Of a stretch of 64,000 nucleotides of DNA, positions 40,839-52,158 are shown piece after piece. The notes under the pieces are model-generated. The model was not told the origin of the DNA. It did no database searches and saw nothing but the letters and a program-made list of their open reading frames with translations. The stretch lies in NCBI RefSeq assembly GCF_010389155.1, contig NC_057768.1, positions 43,131,633 to 43,195,632 on the forward strand, written 5' to 3'. This DNA is from Erigeron canadensis. Lineage: Eukaryota > Streptophyta > Magnoliopsida > Asterales > Asteraceae. Each line of letters begins with the position of its first letter. Positions within the stretch are counted from its first letter, which is position 1. The translations under genes and the position numbers were made by a program.

Positions 40839-42359
40839 CTATCGAACAAGTCCCAGATTGAGGATTCCCCAAGTAGTCTGTGGCCATGATTTCTCCTTGG
40901 CTTTCATGATCAATACTCTACACCATGCAATCCAGCTTTCCCATGACATCCTCTTATCCCATGGACTTCCCCATTCCAAAAGAAGCCTCAACCCTTCTTC
41001 ACCCTCTTTTTCGGCCTCTTCAAACTTCTCTTGGCTCAAATAAATCTGACTTAAAACCACGTGTGGCTCGCCAACAAATGGGTTCTTCTCTGTACTTATT
41101 TTTAGCATCTCTGCACACTTATCTAATCCTATCTTGGATGCATCACAAACACTTTCCCAGTACAAATCCCTTGCTTCTATCTGATCCTTGGCACTCAATA
41201 CTTTGGTGCAATTTCCAAAAATTGGTGGTGTCACAAGCTCGATTTGTTTATCTCGGTTGTTGATGTCAGCTAATTGTGGATGTTCAATTGAGTACAAATA
41301 TTCTTCTCGCACGATCAGTGTGTAAATGGCGGCCATTCTTGATATAGAGTTCATCCATAGTCCTGGCTTTCCGTTCCCTGGCCATAATCCAGTTGTATAA
41401 TCATTTCGAGAAAAGGTCATCATTCCATCTGAATTATCAAACAATACATCCTGAAAACCAAAAAACTGGTCACTGAAATCAGCAATCGTCAAGAGCAAGA
41501 AACTGGCTACTACTCTCCTTGACAAACACACATCTTCACCTGTTTTTATATGCTTCAATATGATTCCATCTGCAGGCAAAACTGACTGAAGTTTCTTTCT
41601 CCATTCTTCTACATCTCCAGCCTTCATAAATCCTTTCTTTGATTTAATCAATGATGCTTCAGAATCCTTGAGGTGTTGCACAAGCTCGGAATCGTGGGGG
41701 TATTTGAACAGCAAATCATCATGGATGAGTTGTTGACGAGGCACGATACAGAACAAATAGATCAACCGCTCGGCCTCCTCACCAACATGTCCACAAACCA
41801 TGTCACGGCTAGTTGAAGGGTCAAAGATAGCAAGATTAACATAAGAATTAGAGTATGCAGAATGGAAGAGACCACAGAGGCAAACTGTATCTGGTGCACC
41901 CCATAGCTTAAGTATGCGGTAGGTGTTGATGAGGTGGTCCAGGAAGCTTCCATGCTTGTGCCAACATTCACCAGCTCCAACGGATTTCAAGACTGCGATG
42001 AGAGAAGGTAGATTCACGTCAATGTTCTCAAGCTGTCCACGAAGGAACGGACGGGCTGATTCCAACAGGAACTGCAAATGATTTGTTTGTGCCTCGGTGG
42101 TTGACGAAATAATTGATTGGTTTGTTAGATCAGTTGAACTTGGATACGTATTCAGATTTTTCGTTGAACGAGACAGTTGATAGATGCAAAGGGTGCGGGA
42201 GAGGGAGGGGGAAGGAAAACGAGCAGGGCAGGAGAAACAGGACGGCTGCTGGTGCAGTTGCCACTTGCAGACATCAGTATAGGAAAGGCGAAAGGGCCTG
42301 TGAGGTCTTATTCCATATGCTAACTGCATCATTTTCTTTGAGAGATATAAGAATGGCAC
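40839..42359 (-). CDS. DUF6817-like plant protein with C-terminal TPR-like region, copy A
   Basis: A single-exon gene of 506 aa. It shares nearly its whole length with the neighbour at 42849-44276. The conserved N-terminal domain starts near residue 100 (SARPFLRGQLENIDVNLPSL), then GAGECWHKHGSFLDHL and CLCGLFHSAYSNSYVNLA, the pattern I associate with DUF6817. The spaced His/Asp residues recall HD-type metal sites, which is inference. The C-terminal 150 residues (EARDLYWESVCDASKIGLDK ... EEAEKEGEEGLRLLLEWGSP) look like tetratricopeptide helices. Residues 1-90 are Arg/Ser-rich with few acids, absent from copy B, and could be an organelle transit peptide. Alternative starts are Met10 and Met11. 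Molecular function is not known to me. Confidence 0.88.
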   Translation of the reverse strand: MPFLYLSKKMMQLAYGIRPHRPFRLSYTDVCKWQLHQQPSCFSCPARFPSPSLSRTLCIYQLSRSTKNLNTYPSSTDLTNQSIISSTTEAQTNHLQFLLESARPFLRGQLENIDVNLPSLIAVLKSVGAGECWHKHGSFLDHLINTYRILKLWGAPDTVCLCGLFHSAYSNSYVNLAIFDPSTSRDMVCGHVGEEAERLIYLFCIVPRQQLIHDDLLFKYPHDSELVQHLKDSEASLIKSKKGFMKAGDVEEWRKKLQSVLPADGIILKHIKTGEDVCLSRRVVASFLLLTIADFSDQFFGFQDVLFDNSDGMMTFSRNDYTTGLWPGNGKPGLWMNSISRMAAIYTLIVREEYLYSIEHPQLADINNRDKQIELVTPPIFGNCTKVLSAKDQIEARDLYWESVCDASKIGLDKCAEMLKISTEKNPFVGEPHVVLSQIYLSQEKFEEAEKEGEEGLRLLLEWGSPWDKRMSWESWIAWCRVLIMKAKEKSWPQTTWGILNLGLVR

Positions 42360-42848
42360 AAGGGAAAGCTTGTGGAGTTGCGGTTTTTATAAGGACAACA
42401 TAACAACCACTTTGACAATTACCAAAAATTCTATCCAATATATGGATTGTAAAAGCCAAAGGTAACAGGTGTCTAAGTTTTCTAATCACACCACCTTTTT
42501 ATATGTATAATAACAAAGACCATATCAACAAGCTTTAAGATACAGCAAGTGCACAAAGTCAAGAACAGTTATCTATAATAGTGAACCACTGAATTAATTA
42601 ACAATGAAAAGGAAGATTAAATAGAAATGGATTTGTATCACAGAATTATGCATATTCAGTACTATGGACTAATAAAGCAGAACAAGATTGCTGAAAAGTA
42701 ATAACTAGTACCATTCTAATTGTTTCTTGAGTGATTCCTTATACATATAAAATCATACAAATGCCAGCATTATTCTACTAATTAAACATATGGCATTTCG
42801 TACAAATATATTTAGGTAAACAAACCAACCTTCATACATTGCAAGAGC
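42360..42848 (-). other. Spacer between the DUF6817-like paralogs
   Basis: This 489-bp spacer must carry the promoter of copy A and the 3' end of copy B. It is AT rich and no element is recognised. Confidence 0.6.
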
Positions 42849-44276
42849 CTATCGGACGAGCCCCAAGTTAAGGATCCCAAAACCATTATCCGGCCATGAT
42901 TTCTCTTTGGCTTTCATAACCAAAACTCGACACCAAGATATCCATCCTTCCCATGACATCCTCTTATCCCATGGACTTCCCCATTCCAACAAAAGCCTCA
43001 GCCCTTGTTCCCCTTCTTTCTCCGCCTCTTCAAACCGCCCTTTACTCAGATAAATTTGCCCCAAAACCACATGAGGCTCCCCAACATATGGATTCTTCAC
43101 AACACTCCTTTTCAACGCCTCTTCACATCCATCTAATCCTATCTTTGATACCTCACAAACACCTTCCCAGTACAAATCCCGCGCCTCAATCTGATCTTTC
43201 GCACTCACAACCTTTGTACAGTTGTCAAAAATCGGCGGTATCACTAGCTCGATAATTTCATCATCCACGTTAGCTAATTGACCCGATTGACGTCTACGAC
43301 ACAATTCTTCTTCTCTCACAATCAAAGTATAAATGGCACCCATTCGAGATAACGAATTCATCCATAATCCTGGCTTTCCATCACCAGGCCACAAAGCATT
43401 TCCCACATCATTTCCTGAAAACTTCAACATCCCGTCCTTATTCTCAAACAAAACATCCTGAAAACCAAACAACTGATCACTAAAATCCGCAATTGTCATT
43501 AGCAAAAACGTCGCCACAACTCTCCTGGTCAAAACCACATTTCCCCCTGTTTTTATATGTTTCATCACAATTCCAGTCTCCGGACAAAACGAATTTAACT
43601 TCTCCCTCCATTCCTCATAATTTCCGACTCCCAACGACATCGTCCTTTTCGCGTTTCTCAACGAAACCTCTGAATCCTGAACATGTTTCACAAGTTCAGT
43701 TTCGTCAGAATACCGACCCAAGAGCTCATTATAAATGAGCTGTTGGCGGTTGACGATACAAAACAAATGTATCAACTTTTCGGCCGCGACACCTACGTGG
43801 CCACGTACAGTGTCGCGGCCAGTGGAAGGGTCAAAAATAGCAAGGTTTACGTAAGAATTGGAGTAAGCGGAATGAAATAGGCCGCATAGACATACTGCAT
43901 CTGGAGCATGCCAGAGTTTTAGTATGCGGTAGATGTCTATGAGGTGGTCCAAAAAGCTGCCATGTTTGTGCCAGCATTCGCCTGCTCCAACGGATTTGAG
44001 GACGGCGATGAGGGAAGGGAGGTTGGTGTCGATGGTTTCGAACTCGCCGCGGAGGAAGGGACGGGCGGATTGTAAGATTGTTTGGAGGTTGGGTACTTGT
44101 GGTGGGTGATGATGATGATGATCAGAGGTGGTGGTGGTGGTTGATGGCGGCATGCTTTGGTTTGTTGTGAGTGACAGATCCATATGTGGTTCGCTTGTCA
44201 TCAGATCCATCCATATATATATTTCTACCAATGAACTAATGACACTGTCTTGAAACGACAAGTTTCTCTTTATCAA
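42849..44276 (-). CDS. DUF6817-like plant protein with C-terminal TPR-like region, copy B
   Basis: A single-exon gene of 475 aa, tandem paralog of the gene at 40839-42359 and in the same orientation. The shared core begins at SARPFLRGEFETIDTNLPSL and includes CWHKHGSFLDHL, LFHSAYSNSYVNLAIFDPST, FLLMTIADFSDQLFGFQDVL and a C-terminus ending WGILNLGLVR-like (here GFGILNLGLVR). The N-terminus differs from copy A: it has Thr and His runs (TTTTT, HHHHH) and no transit-like segment, so this copy is probably cytosolic. A second in-frame ATG at 44210 (MDLMTSEPHMDL) may be the true start, because the first 22 residues are not conserved. No inactivating change is visible. Function is unknown. Confidence 0.88.
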   Translation of the reverse strand: MIKRNLSFQDSVISSLVEIYIWMDLMTSEPHMDLSLTTNQSMPPSTTTTTSDHHHHHPPQVPNLQTILQSARPFLRGEFETIDTNLPSLIAVLKSVGAGECWHKHGSFLDHLIDIYRILKLWHAPDAVCLCGLFHSAYSNSYVNLAIFDPSTGRDTVRGHVGVAAEKLIHLFCIVNRQQLIYNELLGRYSDETELVKHVQDSEVSLRNAKRTMSLGVGNYEEWREKLNSFCPETGIVMKHIKTGGNVVLTRRVVATFLLMTIADFSDQLFGFQDVLFENKDGMLKFSGNDVGNALWPGDGKPGLWMNSLSRMGAIYTLIVREEELCRRRQSGQLANVDDEIIELVIPPIFDNCTKVVSAKDQIEARDLYWEGVCEVSKIGLDGCEEALKRSVVKNPYVGEPHVVLGQIYLSKGRFEEAEKEGEQGLRLLLEWGSPWDKRMSWEGWISWCRVLVMKAKEKSWPDNGFGILNLGLVR

Positions 44277-44739
44277 ATAAATTAAATTATAAATTAAAAA
44301 ATTAGGTCCATCTTTAAGTCTTACAGTATTATCTATTTAAATAGTATTATCTATTTAAATGATACCATATTTGCACGACTTCTAAATCCGATGCAAATAC
44401 AAATGATGAAAGTTAATATAAAAAGGAGTTACAATGAATAGTCTTTCTTTCTAAAAGAAGTTAGAGAATCCTAATACGACATTAAGTAGTCATTCAAACT
44501 CTTCAATACAATTACAATTTTTATACAAATACCCAATTACAAACCCACAATGTAATTAATTATCTATCAATAAACTAAAACAAAATTATAACCTCTATCA
44601 AAAATCATATCTGTAAAAGGTTTACAACTATATTACTTTCACATTAACATATTAAATGCTAAAATCTTATTATTTATTTTTAGATCATATAAAATTATAA
44701 GTCGATCAATAATATAATTATGTTTAAATTAGCATTCAA

Positions 44740-45341
44740 CTAGATTTTAGACTCGTGTCCAATACTGAATACGAGACTTACGACATTATTAATATTAGAT
44801 ATTAATAAATATGACTCGTAAAAGCTTATAACTTCAAAGCTGGAGATATAAGTATATTAAGTATTCAGTTCAACTGGTCAGAGACATTCCCGGTTTTACC
44901 CAAGGTCTTGAGTTCGATCCTTAGGAAGGGGGTTTTCCTTCTGAATACATGTAATGACCCATGGTCAACATCTCGTTGTTTAGGGTACATACATGGCTTC
45001 ACCATTATACGGTGAGGTTTTCCCAATGTCGTATGCCGACTGAATGTTCGAAAAAAATAGAAAGAAACTAATGTAATAAAAGAATATTGGAAGCATATAC
45101 CTTCCTTTATCGTTTGAAAGACTTATTTATAGAAGAAATTTGTAGTAGTATTTTTTGTCTTTTCATCTTTGTCACATATTAACACCTTAAAGTCCATTCT
45201 CGACTTAACTCGAGATACTGCAATGTACAATTCATGTGTGAAAACCGGGATTTGTAAATAAAAACCAAGTTTAATTAAATAAAAGTTCAATTGTCTTTTA
45301 GTATATATATATAAATTAAAATTAGAATTAAAATAATACAA
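44740..45341 (-). pseudogene. Helitron relic: 3' end plus PIF1-type helicase C-terminal fragment
   Basis: On the minus strand, about 45250-45126 encodes PVFTHELYIAVSRVKSR followed by a KVLICDKD-like stretch. This is the conserved C-terminal segment of the Helitron RepHel helicase (motif VI region). It lacks the Gly-Gln normally found after FTH, and the upstream helicase sequence is gone. About 385 bases downstream on the same strand is a Helitron-type 3' end: CTCGT ... ACGAG hairpin, TCTAAAAT, CTAG, then T (CTAG at 44743-44740). The spacing is right for one element. Confidence 0.65.
44860..45057 (+). mobile_element. SINE-like tRNA-derived sequence
   Basis: CAACTGGTCAGAGACATTC resembles a pol III A box, and GAGTTCGATCC about 35 bases later is a good B box. 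The segment ends in GTTCGAAAAAAAT, an A-rich tail. It sits inside the Helitron relic. A target duplication was not found. Confidence 0.45.
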
Positions 45342-45680
45342 TTACTATTAAAATCTTAATATATTTACATTAGATATAATTTATTTTTAATTAATTATAT
45401 ATATATATATATATATATATGATAGAACATATTGTTGGATTTATATTAGTTAATATTTTATTGGATAAATATTAACTATTATTCTATCGGATATATATTA
45501 ACTATTACTATTATTTATTTATTACATTAAAAATTTTGGATAAAAAGTGTAAATTTTTTTTGAAAAACAAAAAAGTGTAAATTAAAGTCAAAATTGAAAA
45601 CAAAAGTTAACATTAAAAAATCAAGAGTTGTGCTTGGTCGATAAGTTATTAGACCAACTGTGTTTTAGGATAATAAAGAT
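45330..45680. repeat. Dispersed repeat, copy 2
   Basis: This is similar to 24385-24700. It adjoins the helicase relic and contains an (AT)n tract at about 45396-45420 and a short tandem array of TTGGATAAATATTAACTATT-like units around 45455-45515. It is probably the inner part of the same Helitron family. Confidence 0.6.
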
Positions 45681-45809
45681 TATCTATGCATCAAATAGAT
45701 ATATAAAGTTTTTTATAAATAAAATAAAATATATATATATATATATAATTATAAGTCAGTCGTGCAACACACACGAGTATTAGTACTAGTATGTATTTTT
45801 ATTACTAGA

Positions 45810-45838
45810 CTAGATTTGTCCCCGGGCGTTGCCCCGGG
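45810..45838 (-). mobile_element. Helitron 3' terminus on the minus strand
   Basis: Read on the minus strand, a strong hairpin (CCCGGGG-CAACG-CCCGGGG, 45838-45820) is followed by ACAAAT, CTAG and T. This is a classic Helitron end. The body should extend to higher coordinates, but its 5' end is not identified. Confidence 0.65.
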
Positions 45839-45839
45839 A

Positions 45840-46888
45840 GACTGAACATTTATTATGTGTGACAATACATAAAATTATAACGTGTCTTGGAAACATCATA
45901 CAATAAGTTTATAGTTGTAGTTATGAGGTCGATCAAAATTTTTAATAAAAAAACAACTTCTAAACAATGTTATAAATTGACAAAAATATGATAATTATTA
46001 ACTAAAAAATGGCACATATGCAATATTAAAACATAGATAAAAATATGCACATAACAGTAATAAAGTTTAAAATTTATAAATTATTATATTTAAACAATAC
46101 TGATTTGTTGACACTTAAAAATATTGAATCATTACATAAAATTTTGAAAAACGTAAACAAATATAACCAATTACAATGACAAATTTGAAATTTAGCAAAT
46201 ATATATATATAAAGATATTAAAAAGATAATAAAATTAGTGTCAAAAACAATTTTAAAAATAAAACCAATTGTATTAGAAAAATTAAATTCGTGTGAAAGA
46301 ATCACAATGATAAATATGAAATTATATAATTTAATATACTTAGAAGCATAAATAGTAAAAAAAAAAAAGAAAAGTATTGATGTTCAAGTTAATAACTTGA
46401 AAAACATTAAGGAAAATAGATCTATGTGATTAAATCAATTAATAAAGTGTTTGAAAAGAAATAAGGAAAAAAATGTGGTAATAAAAAATGGGCAACAAGA
46501 ATCAAACAAATGTCAACCTTGATATAGAAGGAAAAGAAAGTTGGGGCTTTTTAATCTAAAAATTTTTTCAGACAATTTTGGCATGGTTGGAAGGAAAAGT
46601 GATAGATTTATCAATATACCCCTTAAACTTATATATGGGTTTTAATGATTATAAAGTTATAAATGTAAAATTCTATCTTTTATATTTTCTTTTCGTTCTC
46701 TTCTAACTCAAAAAGATATTGAACTCTCCACTTTCTTTTCTTTTATTTCCTTTCTATCATTAAAAAAAACTCAAGAACTCAATTCACACAAAAATTATTT
46801 GGATTCATTTCTTTTCCTACCAAAAAAAAACTTAAGAACATAGTGTAAGTGTATAATATACGGAGTAAATCATTATATATATATATAT
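45840..46888. other. Gene-free AT-rich DNA
   Basis: Probably the interior of the Helitron ending at 45810. It has no protein signature and many A-rich runs. Confidence 0.5.
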
Positions 46889-47093
46889 AGGTTTTAGGTA
46901 AAATAAAATAACTATTAAAGTAAAACAAATAAAACAATATATTTTTATTCATCGATAATCATCATGCATCATGAAAATCATCGTACATTAATTGCTTCGT
47001 GAATCTTCGAGCATCAATTTAACCATAATCTAAGGGTCAAGATCTTGTCTTATTTGTTTTACTTTAATACTTGTTTTACAATACCCAACCCCT
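46889..47093. mobile_element. MITE of about 205 bp
   Basis: The left arm (TAGGTTTTAGGTAAAATAAA, ACTATTAAAGTAAAACAAAT) is mirrored by the right arm (TTGTTTTACTTTAATACTTG, GGTTGGGTATTGTAAAAC in reverse sense). (TA)n lies on both sides, fitting a TA-rich target. Confidence 0.8.
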
Positions 47094-47267
47094 ATATATA
47101 TACTCTATCTCTTTAAGTGTATGATATAAATCATTAGTACATATATAATTTCACTATTTGAAAGTTAATTAAGATAAATGTTAATTAAACACATACTAAT
47201 ATACGTTTGGAATATAAAAAAATGAGCATGTTAAACAAACACCTATCTCTAGCTTAAACAAAGATTA

Positions 47268-47337
47268 ATTAAGCGAGCTCAAACTCAATTATTACTAGAT
47301 TATTATCATAGTTTTTCGCAAGTCAGAATCACTGAAC

Positions 47338-47368
<31 letters not shown>

Positions 47369-47414
47369 TAAGCGAGCTGAAACTCAATTATTACTAGATT
47401 ATTATCATAGTTTT
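47268..47414. repeat. 48-bp direct duplication around an (AT)n tract
   Basis: ATTAAGCGAGCT-C/G-AAACTCAA followed by TTATTACTAGATTATTATCA occurs at 47268-47315 and 47367-47414 with one mismatch. The copies are separated by an (AT)n microsatellite at about 47342-47366. Confidence 0.85.
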
Positions 47415-48707
47415 AATGATGATTAACAAGTTTGTGGGTGTGACATTGGAAGTTACGGATGAAAGCATAATTCCAAAAAAAAAGGTCATTATAATGTAGA
47501 GCTAGCAACTTGCCGTGTCATCCATCCATCACAAATTGACTTGAGGCATTGTGACAACAACAAAGTTTTGCTACGATATCTTCCACACCATCTAGGTTGT
47601 TGTTTATAGGTCGGATTTTAGATATACATACTCTCATTAGTTTAATTACTTATAATAACTATAATTATACATAAAAAGATGATAAAAATATAGTCGTTTT
47701 TTATTATTAATCTATAAAATCAATCATGCATTTTGATGTATCAAAACTTTGAAATGGTCAAAATTCTCTTTGAAAAGGATATATGGAAAAGAAAAGATAG
47801 TATTTGTTTCTACTCGTTGTTTTTTTTATTGAATTAAATAGATAGATAATAAAAGTAAATTAACTAAGAAAATCATATGTGTTGTATGAATTAACAATAC
47901 GCTTATGTTTTTGGCAAGCCTCAACTTTAAATAGTTATAAAATGATACAGTCAAGTGACGAGGTTCATTCTACTCGAATGTATACAGCCTAATCGAGTTT
48001 TTCGTGGCTATATATTTAATTTCCCAACATTTCCATGGCCACCACCAAAATTGTATCTGACATATATAATTCAAACCTAATTAATTAAAGATGTCAGGAT
48101 ATAATCCACCGGAACATTTTGGAAAAAGTTAAGACGACAATGAATTTTTTATGAATTGGATATAGTATTTATATTCATTTGTTGACAGAGGCAAATAAAA
48201 ATTCGATCTATAATGTTGAGAACAAGTTCTTAGTGAAGTATCAAATGTTTAGTAAATTTTAAGCATTGATGGTTCCAGATTATGATAAAATAATTGACGT
48301 TAATTTGAACAATGTTAGACTTCCAAAAATATTTTGCAAATACATATGGAAGTAAGATGGTTCGATCGATCAACGAAACAAGAGGTAAAAGAGGGGGAAC
48401 AAAAATAAATACAAACATGATTTTGTTAATTGATAGAAATTGTATTTGTAAAGTTTTGTTTATAAAAAACGTCTAGGCCTGACATTTGACTTAATTTGTA
48501 AACTTGTGTTTGTCATTGTAAATGGAGTATATAAGTAAACGGGCCAATCAACCCCTTCCGAGCTGTTTACATATTGACAACGTACGGTGATACCAACAAT
48601 ACGTCTATTACAAAATCTTATATTCTATTCGAATGACAAACACATATATCCTTCTTAATTTATATATATAACCATAGAAATGAAGTTTTTACACATAGAA
48701 CTTAAAA
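47415..48707. other. Upstream region of the YSL gene
   Basis: No gene is seen. A TATATAAG box candidate lies at 48528-48535, about 170 bp before the ATG. A second AT-rich candidate (TTATATATATAA) is only about 40 bp before the ATG. Confidence 0.45.
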
Positions 48708-51578
48708 ATGGGGGCAGAGAGCACTCTAGAGCTGGAAAATGGCGATGGAGGAGTTACAAGAAGCGACGAAAATTTAATGAAGGACGAAGCAAAACTGGAA
48801 CAAGAGAATGACGGTTTGAAAGAAAAAGAAATAATAGAGTCGGTGGAGATGGTTTTTAAAGACACAATGATACCGTCGTGGAAGGAGCAGTTGACGGTGA
48901 GGGCGTTCGTGGTGAGTTTGGGATTGGGTGTCATGTTTAGTTTCATAGTGATGAAGCTCACTCTGACTACGGGTATCATCCCATCCATGAATGTGGCTGC
49001 GGGTTTGTTGGGGTTTTTCTTTGTCAAGACTTGGACCAAGGCGTTGGAGCAGGGCGGGTGGTTAAAGCACCCGTTTACTAGACAAGAGAACACTGTCATT
49101 CAAACGTGTGTCGTTGCTACCTCAGGGATCGCGTTTAGCGGTATCATCATTTTTTTTTCTTCTCTTACGTACGTTCATATAAATATTTACTGTATATTTT
49201 GTGCGAGTTATTCTATTGACATGAACTGGCCGTGGTGGTTATAAAATTTGTCAGGAGGTTTTGGGAGTTACCTATTTGGAATGAGCGATGTGATTGCAGA
49301 ACAATCATCAGATGCAGACTGGCCAAACAGAAGTATGAACACCAAGAACCCGAGCTTGAGCTGGATGATCGGCTTTCTCTTCATTGTTAGCTTCATAGGC
49401 CTTTGCTCTGTTGTTCCTCTTCGAAAGGTAGTAATTAAATTAGTCTAACTTTATCAGATTTTGAAACACTACTGTAACATTATTATTTATACAGTTTGAT
49501 CGATAAAGTTATAATAAGGAATCCAAAACTATTTTGAGTATGGATTATATATAAGTTAGTAACAAAATTATTCTAAACATATATATTTGATGATGGTTTG
49601 ATTTACAGATCATGATCATTGACTTCAAGCTCATATACCCGAGTGGAACTGCAACTGCCCATCTCATTAACAGCTTCCATACCCCTTCCGGTGCCAAACT
49701 TGCCAAGTACTCCTATACTGTCTCTTTGAATGCCTATCTGATTTTATGCGTTTATGTTCACAGAATATTTTTAAAATAGTTTTCACACTGTGATATATAT
49801 GTAGGAAACAAGTGAGTGCATTAGGGAAGTTCTTCTCCTTCAGCTTCTTATGGAGTTTCTTTCAATGGTTCTTTGCTTCTGATGCTGACGAATGTGGCTT
49901 CGCCCAATTCCCCACTTTTGGCTTAAAAGCTTACAATAACTCGTAATTACTAGCCTCACTCTTCTACCATTTCTTATCCTCATAAGGTATAATATGTATC
50001 ACTTTGATAACTAGTTGACCAAACACACTCTTGTCAGAGGTCTTTCTAAAGCAGTCTCTCTAACCTTAGGTTGAGGTATGATCGTCAATTTACTAATTTA
50101 CATAGAAATGGGAACTGCAGGTTTTTCTTCGATTTCTCAACAATGTACGTTGGGGTAGGGATGATATGTCCATACCTTATAAATGTATCCTTACTTCTTG
50201 GCGCAATCCTTTCATGGGGTATAATGTGGCCTCAGATCGAAAAGAAAAAAGGCATTTGGTACGACGCTGATCTCAAACCCACCAGCTTCCATGGCCTCCA
50301 AGGTTACAAGGTACATATAGTTACAGTACATCAATTATTCAAATCTTATAATCTTTTCAGATCATTTTATATACTCATCACAGTTCCAAATAATTTGCTA
50401 TATACTTTCTGTTTTGAGATTCATCTATGCAATCGTATCATTACCTCTACCTCTAATCACAGGTTTTCACTGCCATAGCCCTGATCCTGGGAGATGGACT
50501 ATACAACTTCGTAAAAGTACTTGGAACCACTGTTATTGGGTTGTATGGTCAACTGAAAAACAAAGAAACGATTCTTCCAGTAGCAGCAGATGGTTCGACC
50601 CCAGATAGTGGAATGGCTACATCTTTCGATGACCAGCGTAGAATGCAGTTATTTATGAAGGATCAGATCCCTACATGGTTAGCTGTTGGAGGGTACCTGG
50701 CTATAGCTGCAGTTGCCTCGACTACCCTGCCACAAATATTCAAGCCACTCGAATGGTACTATGTGCTTGTGATTTACGCATTTGCTCCTGCGTTAGCGTT
50801 TTGTAATGCTTATGGGTGCGGGCTTACTGACTGGTCGTTGGCGTCAACTTACGGAAAGTTGGCTATCTTTGTTATTGGGGCGTGGGCTGGTAAGTCACAT
50901 GGGGGTGTCATGGCTGGGCTGGCAGCTTGTGGGGTGATGATGAACATAGTCGCGACTGCTTCAGACCTGATGCAGGATTTTAAGACCGGTTACATGACCC
51001 TGGCCTCACCCCGTGCCATGTTCGTGAGCCAAGTGATTGGGACTGCAATGGGGTGCGTGATTGCACCCTGTGTGTTTTGGATCTTTTATAGTGCATTTCC
51101 GGATCTCGGTAAAGTAGGGTCCCAGTATCCAGCACCATTCGCTCTGGTGTATAGAAATCTTGCTATTTTGGGAGTGGAAGGGTTCGGGTCACTTCCAAAG
51201 CATTGTTTATCAATGTGCTACGGGTTTTTTGCAGCTGCAATTCTTATAAATGTGGCCCGGGACACTGCACCCAAGAAATACTCCAGGTTTATTCCAATTC
51301 CAATGGCGATTGCAATTCCATTCTACATTGGTTCGTCATTCGCCATTGATATGTGTGTTGGGAGTTTGATTCTTTTCATCTGGGAAAAGAGGAACAAAGA
51401 AGAAGCCAAGGCTTTTGGACCAGCCGTGGCTTCTGGTTTGATTTGTGGTGAGGGGATATGGTCTGTTCCCAAGGCCATACTAGCTTTGTTCCAGGTGACA
51501 CCCCCGATTTGCATGAGATTTTTCTCGTGGCGTGTAAATGAAAAGGTTGATAACTTTGTGGCAACGCTAAGTCGTTAG
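48708..51578 (+). CDS. Yellow stripe-like (YSL) metal-nicotianamine transporter, OPT family
   Basis: YSL proteins move metal-nicotianamine complexes, and in some clades other small peptide-like ligands, across plasma or internal membranes. Six exons join in phase: 48708-49140, 49255-49427, 49609-49706, 49805-49942, 50121-50310 and 50463-51578, giving 715 aa, as expected. After an acidic cytosolic N-terminus, many hydrophobic helices follow, with YSL-typical segments: [114 protein letters not shown] and [17 protein letters not shown]. The sequence looks nearer to the YSL5/7/8 group than to YSL1-3, by memory of those proteins, so I give no number. No damaged exon was seen. Confidence 0.93.
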
Positions 51579-52158
51579 TTTTTACATGTTTTTGTTTTCG
51601 CTACTAGTGCTGATAAGTACGGTTTTGTATCTCTCATGTTGTTTAATTTGTATTGAATTGAATGTATACTATGTATGTATGTATGTATCATATAAGTAGT
51701 AAACAAACGTTGGTGCCATTACTTGTTCGACACAGACTTTTTTTACGAAGCATCATCAAAAATTTAGTTGTTACAGTGTCAGTTGAACATCTGCAACTAC
51801 TGATTAATTAGAGGTTCATGATGTTTATTGCTTAACCGATTAGCAATAACGCATTTTCATTCACAAACCATTTCAGTAGCCCTAATCAACAGTTTCCCTC
51901 ACCCGCACTTTTTAGCTTGTTTAGCCAACACATTTCAATCGTTTTAGTTGGCAATTATCTATACATTCGAAAACATCTAGCACTTTATTCCAAATAAAAA
52001 CTAATTGTGTAACCCTAGTAATCATATCACTTTGTAAAAAATATGGTAATGATCTCAACGACGACGATACCCAATCCCACAAAGGGCGGAATATGAGAGA
52101 GGTGGGATGTACTTGAGGGTAGAGAGGTCGAATCTAGAAAGACCTAGATGAGGGTGAT

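Noticed and set aside
40858..44276. Several plus-strand frames of 60-110 codons opposite the DUF6817-like genes
   Set aside because: Antisense shadows; the minus-strand frames are conserved between the paralogs and the plus-strand ones are not.
44860..45057. A functional tRNA gene
   Set aside because: A and B box-like motifs are present but no cloverleaf can be folded by eye; treated as SINE-like.
51323..51564. Minus-strand frames opposite the YSL last exon
   Set aside because: Shadow frames with no domain.
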